Shown here in pieces: positions 59,610 to 64,000 of a stretch of 64,000 bases of DNA. Position 1 is the first letter of the stretch, and each line of letters starts with the position of its first letter. The DNA lies in the NCBI RefSeq assembly GCF_003254705.1, contig NZ_QFYR01000002.1, forward strand, positions 535,836 through 599,835, read 5' to 3'. The notes beneath the pieces are model-generated. The model made no database searches, was not told the origin of the DNA, and was given only the letters and a program-made list of their open reading frames with translations. Made by a program: the position numbers and the translations under genes. The stretch is from Phenylobacterium deserti. Lineage in GTDB: Bacteria > Pseudomonadota > Alphaproteobacteria > Caulobacterales > Caulobacteraceae.

Positions 59610-60434
59610 TTACGCTGCGTCGCTGGCCTTGTCGGCGGCGCGCGCCTCGTCCCAAAGCGCGTCCATTTCCGCGAGATCCGAATCTTCCGGCGTCTTGCCG
59701 CGCTCGGCGAGCTTCTGTTCGATGTACCGGAAGCGCCGGACGAACTTGGCGTTGGTGAAACGCAGGCTGTCTTCGGGATCGACGTCCAGCGTTCGGGCCA
59801 GGTTCGCGACCACGAACAACACGTCGCCCATCTCCTGCCGCGCCTTGTCCAGGTCGCCCGCGGCGATCTCCGCCTCCAGTTCGGCGATCTCCTCGTGCAC
59901 CTTGCTCATCACGTCCTGCACGGTGGGCCATACGAAGCCGACGCGCGCCGCGCGCTTGGACAGCTTCACGGCCCGCGTCAGCGCAGGCAGCCCCACAGGC
60001 ACGTCATCCAGCAGGCTGGCGGCCCGGCCCTTCTTGGCGCGCTCGGCGGCTTTCAGCGCTTCCCAGCCTTCCTTTTGCGCGTTGAGGTTCTCGTAAGTCT
60101 CGTCGCTGAACACGTGCGGGTGTCGGCGGATCATCTTGTCGTTGATCGCGCGCGCCACGTCGTCGAAGGCGAAGGCGCCCTGTTCCTCCGCCATGCGCGC
60201 GTGGAACACGACCTGCAGCAGCAGGTCTCCCAGTTCTTCCTTCAGGTCCGACAGGTCGCCCCGCTCGATGGCGTCGGCCACCTCGTACGCTTCCTCCACC
60301 GTGTAAGGGGCGATGGTGGCGAAGGTCTGCTCGATATCCCATGGGCAGCCGCCGTTGGGATCCCGCAGGCGGGCCATGATGGCGAGAAGACGATCGATTG
60401 GCCGCAGATCGCTCGGCGGGGCAGGCGAGGTCAT
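59610..60434 (-). CDS. mazG: Nucleoside triphosphate pyrophosphohydrolase MazG
   Basis: This 274-residue all-alpha NTP pyrophosphatase has two MazG-type repeats. The first opens GGCPWDIEQTFATIAPYTVEEAYE and has EELGDLLLQVVFHARMAEE; the second has KVHEEIAELEAEIA and QEMGDVLFVVANLARTL. Both EExxE…ExxD metal-binding sets are intact. It removes aberrant nucleotides and can alter (p)ppGpp levels. Its start is downstream of a 98-base gap that also carries the terminator of the gene at 60533. Confidence 0.93.
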   Translation of the reverse strand: MTSPAPPSDLRPIDRLLAIMARLRDPNGGCPWDIEQTFATIAPYTVEEAYEVADAIERGDLSDLKEELGDLLLQVVFHARMAEEQGAFAFDDVARAINDKMIRRHPHVFSDETYENLNAQKEGWEALKAAERAKKGRAASLLDDVPVGLPALTRAVKLSKRAARVGFVWPTVQDVMSKVHEEIAELEAEIAAGDLDKARQEMGDVLFVVANLARTLDVDPEDSLRFTNAKFVRRFRYIEQKLAERGKTPEDSDLAEMDALWDEARAADKASDAA

Positions 60435-60460
60435 GTTTTTCCTTGGAAGCGCATAGCGAA

Positions 60461-60490
60461 ACGGCGCGCGGCGATCAGACCGCGCGCCGT
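60461..60490 (-). terminator. Intrinsic terminator of the gene at 60533-61021
   Basis: A perfect 11-bp stem ACGGCGCGCGG / CCGCGCGCCGT with an eight-base loop lies 43 bases past the stop. On the minus strand it is followed by TTTCGC, a short T run. Confidence 0.75.
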
Positions 60491-60532
60491 CTTTGGACGC
60501 AAGTGCCGCGAGCGGCTTAGCTGCTCCGCCGT

Positions 60533-61021
60533 TTAGCGGCTGGCGAGCTGCGCGCCCTGTCCCAGCCGGTAGGCGAAATAGTCGATCGTGCGATCGGCAT
60601 CGCCCCAGGTGGAATAAGTGCGCGCCCAGCGCAGGTTCTCATAATCCTTGTAGCGGACCGGCTGCACCGAACCGTCGGCCCGGGTGACCTGGCCTTCGAT
60701 CGTGGCGCCGCCGGCGCTGATGCTGTGGAAGTACGAAAGGCCAGGCCGGTCGTTCAGCTGCTTCATGGTGGGCTTGCTCGGGAGCGCGTCCACCAGAACC
60801 AGATCAACCCGCGCGCCTTCGAACGACGGGTTGCCCGCCACCTTCTTCTCCACTTGGGTGCGCAGGCGTTCGGCCACTTCGCCGACATCCCGCACGCCAT
60901 AGGTCTTTTCCGCCTTCTTCTGCAGCTCAGGACCGATGGTGACGGTCACTGCGGCGGGCGCTGCCATGGCCGCCGTTCCGCTCAGGAGGAGCGCGGCGGC
61001 GGCGAATGCGAACGTACGCAT
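60533..61021 (-). CDS. Exported hypothetical protein (possibly DUF3016-like)
   Basis: The 162-residue product has a signal peptide (AFAAAALLLSGTAAMA, cut near residue 20). The mature part starts with VTVTIGPELQKKAEKTYG, then GEVAERLRTQVEKKVAG, a strand LDLVLVDALPSKPT-like (VDLVLVDALPSKPTM), and a conserved-looking end STWGDADRTIDYFAYRLGQG. The WGDA-x-R end and size recall DUF3016 proteins, but I am not sure. Function unknown. It has a strong terminator and a separate, A/T-rich upstream region (61040-61065), so it is transcribed alone. Confidence 0.7.
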   Translation of the reverse strand: MRTFAFAAAALLLSGTAAMAAPAAVTVTIGPELQKKAEKTYGVRDVGEVAERLRTQVEKKVAGNPSFEGARVDLVLVDALPSKPTMKQLNDRPGLSYFHSISAGGATIEGQVTRADGSVQPVRYKDYENLRWARTYSTWGDADRTIDYFAYRLGQGAQLASR

Positions 61022-61149
61022 TTGGGGTTCCTCGGGGGTGTACAGTTATAACTTAATATGTGGGGTGGCGGTTGTCACTTCACAAGTGCGGAATGTGGCG
61101 GGGGAACAATGACATAGGGGCGTTGTTGTGGCGGCGCAGGAGGGCGCCC

Positions 61150-61890
61150 ATGGTTATGGATCGCACGGGCCGCGGCGGCGGCTGGGCTGGATGGTTGGTC
61201 GGCTTTGCGTTCGGCGGCTTTTTCGACGGCATCCTGCTGCACCAGGTGCTGCAGTGGCATCATCTGCTCAGTCTGGTCGGCGGCGACCTGCGGGTTCAGA
61301 TGGCGGCCGACGGATACTTCCACATCCTGATGTACGTGCTCGCGGTCGTGGGGCTCTGGGGCCTGTTCCGGCCGGGCGGCCGGACCTTGAGCGGCCGACG
61401 CCTTCTGGTCGGCATGCTGTTCGGCTTCGCGCTTTGGCAGGCAGTAGACGCGGTGCTGTTCCACTGGGTGCTCGGCATCCACAGGGTGCGGGTTGATCGG
61501 CCCGATCCCTTGATGTGGGACCTCGGCTGGCTGACGGTCTTCGGACTGCTCCCGCTTCTGGCGGCCTTGGCCCTGCGTCGGCGTGGGCGAGGCGGCGAGG
61601 GCAGGGGATCATCGCCCCAGGTCGCGGCCGCCTTGTTGGTGACCCTTTCCGGCCTCTGGGCTCTGCAGCCGTCGACGCCCTACACGGCTGTCCTGTTCCG
61701 GCCCGGAACGCCGGACGCCCAGGTCATGGCCAGTGCGGGCGCCGCCGGCCGCATCGTCTGGACCGATCCCACGGGCGAGCTGGTGGTTGTTCACCGCGCC
61801 GCGGCGCCCTGGCGTCTCTATGGCCAAGGCGCGATCCTGGTCAGCGGGTCGGGCCTGCCGGCCGGCTGCTTCAGCCAGGTGCGCGCCTGA
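61150..61890 (+). CDS. DUF2243 membrane protein with C-terminal extension
   Basis: The 246-residue protein opens with WLVGFAFGGFFDGILLHQVLQWHHLL, the signature of DUF2243 membrane proteins, with several His residues (also FHILMYVL and LFHWVLGIHRVR) placed to bind metal or heme. Four membrane helices reach about residue 145. DUF2243 genes commonly stand near cytochrome oxidase assembly genes; here no such gene is adjacent. A C-terminal ~95-residue soluble extension (VAAALLVTLSGLWAL…VVVHRAAAPWRLYG) is not part of the usual domain. The ATG at 61150 has GGAGGG six bases upstream. Confidence 0.8.
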   Translation: MVMDRTGRGGGWAGWLVGFAFGGFFDGILLHQVLQWHHLLSLVGGDLRVQMAADGYFHILMYVLAVVGLWGLFRPGGRTLSGRRLLVGMLFGFALWQAVDAVLFHWVLGIHRVRVDRPDPLMWDLGWLTVFGLLPLLAALALRRRGRGGEGRGSSPQVAAALLVTLSGLWALQPSTPYTAVLFRPGTPDAQVMASAGAAGRIVWTDPTGELVVVHRAAAPWRLYGQGAILVSGSGLPAGCFSQVRA

Positions 61891-62019
61891 ACTTGCCTAA
61901 AGTGAAGCTAAGTCACGAAACCGTAAAAAGAAAAAAGTTCCGAAAGACCAGATTCCTAATCGAATCTTAATGCTCGTAACCTTCCGTTCGGCGACCCTCA
62001 GTCCGTCACGGGAGGGTAC

Positions 62020-62214
62020 ATGCGCACGTTCACCTGCTTCACCACGGATCAACGTTACGGGGTCCCGACGCTGTCCTTCATCCTCGCCGCCGATGAGGAG
62101 CGGGCGCGCGAGATCGCCCGCCGCGAACTCCTCAGCGCGCGCGAGCACACGGGCATCGAGCTCCACGAAAACGGCCGCTGCATCTTCACTGAGAAGCGCA
62201 GCTTCGCCAGCTAG
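62020..62214 (+). CDS. Small conserved-looking hypothetical protein
   Basis: The 64-residue soluble product has no signal peptide. It reads as one compact domain: a beta strand pair ([20 protein letters not shown]), a helix rich in Arg and Glu ([15 protein letters not shown]), and a final strand ([15 protein letters not shown]). A purine-rich GGGAGGG lies four to ten bases before the ATG, supporting translation. The function is unknown; the fold pattern resembles small stress-response or regulatory proteins. The last four bases CTAG carry its stop and, on the other strand, the stop of the aldo/keto reductase. Confidence 0.68.
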   Translation: MRTFTCFTTDQRYGVPTLSFILAADEERAREIARRELLSAREHTGIELHENGRCIFTEKRSFAS

Positions 62215-63086
62215 CCGCCGCCGGCCCTCCGACCCTGGGCGTCCAGCGCCCGGAAGTCCTCGTCCGTCAGTTCGAGGCTGGCGGCCGCGACGTTCTCTTC
62301 CAGGTGCTTGACCTTCCCGGTCCCCGGGATCGGCAGCATCACCGGGCTGCGCTTCAGCACCCACGCCAACGCTACCTGGCTCGCGCTCGCGCCCGTCCGC
62401 TGCGCGATCTCGTCCAGCACCGACCCCGGCCGCGCCAAGTCGCCCGCCGCCAGCGGATACCAGGGGATGAACCCCACCCCATTGGCCTCGCACCAGTCCA
62501 GCACCGCCTCGCTCTGCCGGTCCACCAGATTGTATCGATTTTGCACCGTCGCCACAGGGAAGTACCTCTGGGCGGTCTGTATATCGTCGACACCAACCTC
62601 ACTCAGTCCAACGTGACGGATCAGCCCCTCCTTCCGCATCTGCGCGATCGCATCGAACTGCTCCTCCCGCGGAACCTTCGGGTCGATCCGATGCAGTTGC
62701 CAAAGATCGAACCGCTCGAGTTTCAGCCGCCGCAAGCTCATCAGCACGCACTGCCGCAGGTATTCGGGTCGGCCCAGCGGCGGCCAAACGTTCGGCCCGC
62801 TTCGCGTCAGCCCGCCCTTGGTCGCCACAACAAGATCGCCATAGGGATGCAGCGCCTCGGCGATCAGCTCCTCCGAGATGTACGGCCCATAGCTGTCCGC
62901 CGTGTCGATGAAGTCCACGCCCAGCTCAGGCAGGCGCCTCAATACCCGGAGCGCCTCGTCACGATCGGGTGGCGGCCCCCAAACTCCGGGCCCCGTCACG
63001 CGCATCGCCCCGAAGCCAAGCCGGGTCACGTTCATGTCGCCGCCAATGGTGAACCGGCCAGACGGAGCGGCGTGGGGCAGTGGCAT
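62211..63086 (-). CDS. Aldo/keto reductase
   Basis: The 291-residue NAD(P)H-dependent TIM-barrel oxidoreductase shows the catalytic Asp and Tyr in [21 protein letters not shown], the Lys in VVATKGGL, and the His in [13 protein letters not shown]-binding residues are in the C-terminal [17 protein letters not shown]. The sequence is closest to the YakC-like / pyridoxal reductase-like group; no specific substrate can be assigned. ATG 63086 with GGAG seven bases upstream is preferred over an open frame to 63125. Confidence 0.9.
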   Translation of the reverse strand: MPLPHAAPSGRFTIGGDMNVTRLGFGAMRVTGPGVWGPPPDRDEALRVLRRLPELGVDFIDTADSYGPYISEELIAEALHPYGDLVVATKGGLTRSGPNVWPPLGRPEYLRQCVLMSLRRLKLERFDLWQLHRIDPKVPREEQFDAIAQMRKEGLIRHVGLSEVGVDDIQTAQRYFPVATVQNRYNLVDRQSEAVLDWCEANGVGFIPWYPLAAGDLARPGSVLDEIAQRTGASASQVALAWVLKRSPVMLPIPGTGKVKHLEENVAAASLELTDEDFRALDAQGRRAGGG

Positions 63087-63196
63087 GGTGGTTCTCCAGA
63101 TCACGGGAAGCCCGGCGGAAACCACTGAAGGCAGGCTTTGGCTGCAACTGGATGCGCTGTCGGGGGTTCAGTGGGTCAGTTCACCGGAGGTAACCC

Positions 63197-63481
63197 ATGG
63201 CCCAGCCCGTTCAGCTCGAGATCCGCGTCCGCAACGGCGCTTGGATCCTGCAGCGCGACGGCGATGACGTGCGGCCCTACGGTCATGCCGACGAAGCGGT
63301 GCATGACGCCGTCCGTCTCGCCCACGACCTGATCCACACCGGCCAACCCGCTGAAGTCCGGTTGGAAGCAGCCGCAGGCAAGCTGATCGAGGTCGACCTG
63401 GCCGAACCTGGCCGTGTCGCCGGCGCCGACGGCGGCGAGGAGAGATCGGCTGTCGTGCCGGACCGCTCCCCAAGCGCCTGA
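63197..63481 (+). CDS. DUF2188-like small protein
   Basis: The 94-residue product has the pattern of DUF2188 proteins: a strand with WILQRDGDDVRPYGHADEAV, a helix AVRLAHDLIHTG, and a strand AAAGKLIEVDL. The last ~25 residues (rich in Gly, Ala and Asp) look unstructured. DUF2188 proteins have no known role. It is the last protein gene before the rrn promoters, 209 bases upstream of the first. Confidence 0.6.
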   Translation: MAQPVQLEIRVRNGAWILQRDGDDVRPYGHADEAVHDAVRLAHDLIHTGQPAEVRLEAAAGKLIEVDLAEPGRVAGADGGEERSAVVPDRSPSA

Positions 63482-63689
63482 GGTCCGCGCCGTTCGGCGG
63501 CGCTCCGAACCCAGATATGTGAGAAACTTGCGACAGCGGGCTTGACCCGCCAAAGGGCCATGAGTACACACCGCTCCCTCGCCGGCGGGCAGCGGAGACG
63601 CGGTTCGGCGGCGGCGGAGAGAGGCAGAGGTTTCGACCTCCACCTCGATCTGGCTCTACGGAGCGGCCGAAGATTTCGGCCAGGCGGTC
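63482..63689. other. Non-coding stretch upstream of rrn promoters
   Basis: About 200 bases separate the DUF2188-like gene from the first rrn promoter. I see no convincing gene, terminator or repeat in it. It may contain binding sites for rrn control, but nothing recognisable. Confidence 0.4.
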
Positions 63690-63719
63690 TTGCGGTTCGG
63701 ATCTAGAATCGCATATAAG
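63690..63719 (+). promoter_or_regulatory. rrn promoter P1 (candidate)
   Basis: TTGCGG (63690-63695) and TATAAG (63714-63719) are separated by 18 bases. The -35 region sits in CTTGCGGTTCGGAT, a 14-base box repeated, with two changes, in P2. It points toward the rRNA operon leader. Confidence 0.6.
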
Positions 63720-63792
63720 CCGCGGCCCGCGACACGGCCCTTTGGGTTCGCAGCGGGGCTCTCGCAGAGCAGGCCGGTGATCCGGTCGGTGC

Positions 63793-63820
63793 TTGAAGTT
63801 CGGATTTCGGTCCTTATATC
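63793..63820 (+). promoter_or_regulatory. rrn promoter P2 (candidate)
   Basis: TTGAAG (63793-63798) and TATATC (63815-63820) are separated by 16 bases, in CTTGAAGTTCGGAT followed by an A/T-rich -10. It lies 103 bases downstream of the matching box in P1. Confidence 0.6.
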
Positions 63821-64000
63821 AAGCGCATACCAAACAAGGCGCTCTGATTGAGCGGGGTCGGTTTTCCCCGACCTGGGTCTTTGACATCGTTGGAATGGAA
63901 AGAGAAGCGCAGGCGGTGGCGTTCTGGCGATAGGCTTTAAGGTCTATCTCGACGCTGACTGAATGCGGTCTCTTGAAGACACCATGAATATGGCTGTCTG
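63821..64000 (+). other. Leader of the ribosomal RNA operon (16S beyond the window)
   Basis: The sequence from P2 to the window end has no open reading frame of interest and shows the leader motif described above. The conserved start of 16S rRNA (AGAGTTTGATC) is not inside the window, so the 16S gene itself begins after position 64000. Confidence 0.7.
63856..63890 (+). promoter_or_regulatory. rrn leader antitermination region (hairpin plus boxA-like)
   Basis: A 6-bp hairpin GGTCGG-loop-CCGACC (63856-63873) is followed by GTCTTTGACATCGTTGG, a boxA-type sequence (E. coli TGCTCTTTAACA). The hairpin before boxA corresponds to boxB of rrn leaders. The 'CTTTGACATCGTTGGAATGGAAAG' pattern is typical of alphaproteobacterial 16S leaders. 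Confidence 0.7.

Noticed and set aside
63758..63770. GCTCT-CGC-AGAGC hairpin between the rrn promoters
   Set aside because: The stem is only five pairs; this much pairing is expected by chance in GC-rich sequence.

Overview
The window is GC-rich, densely packed bacterial chromosome in which nearly every base lies in a gene. Gene content and order point to an alphaproteobacterium of the Caulobacteraceae (Caulobacter, Phenylobacterium or Brevundimonas; I cannot choose between them from sequence alone). The grounds are the envelope cluster pyrH-frr-uppS-cdsA-dxr-rseP-bamA-skp-lpxD-fabZ-lpxA-lpxI-lpxB, the pyruvate dehydrogenase operon with a lipoyl domain on E1-beta, the ntrBC-ntrYX-dat-hfq-hflX order, an HWE-family kinase, a GTTC-N7-GTTC SOS box and the use of LpxI. 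I see no insertion sequences, prophage, CRISPR array or tRNA gene. The window reads as core chromosome, not an accessory island.

Layout. 1-12669 (+): the end of pyrH, then ribosome recycling, isoprenoid and phospholipid precursor synthesis, outer-membrane protein assembly (BamA, Skp-like) and lipid A synthesis, mostly with overlapping or nearly touching genes. 12676-16218 (-): a possible copper-monooxygenase-like exported protein, citrate synthase and glutamyl-tRNA synthetase, with comEC diverging on the + strand to 18418. 18415-25770 (-): a small lipoprotein, lexA with its SOS operator, and the tryptophan genes trpC-D-G-E read from behind a PpiD-like periplasmic foldase; a small membrane-protein gene sits antisense between trpG and trpE. 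25908-37515 (mostly +): tpiA, secG, pyrG, rpmF, eno, an ftsB-like gene and the complete pyruvate dehydrogenase complex (pdhA, pdhB, E2, lpdA). 37579-44112 (-): a protein of four Cys-paired TonB-C-like repeats, a five-PAS HWE kinase, an Aas-like acyl ligase and a SIMPL protein. 44239-59561: lipA, a ratA-like gene, pncC/cinA, an MFS-spermidine-synthase-like fusion, ispDF, then dusB-ntrB-ntrC-ntrY-ntrX-dat-hfq-hflX. 59610-63481: mazG and several poorly known small genes. 63482-64000: promoter and leader of a ribosomal RNA operon whose 16S gene lies beyond the window.

How it works together: the first 13 kb supplies lipid carriers, phospholipids, lipid A and the machine that inserts outer-membrane proteins. 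The central part links lower glycolysis (tpiA, eno) through pyruvate dehydrogenase to citrate synthase, with lipA supplying the lipoyl groups that E1-beta and E2 carry. The ntr block couples nitrogen sensing to Hfq.

I did not find a clear undescribed multi-gene system. The observations most worth checking are: the loss of the sigma54-contact GAFTGA loop from both NtrC and NtrX, four exactly spaced C-X10-C TonB-like repeats in one exported protein, a 15-bp hairpin just before the pdhA ribosome-binding site, near-identical lipoyl-domain DNA in pdhB and the E2 gene, the nested small membrane-protein gene inside trp, and tandem rrn promoters sharing a 14-base box.
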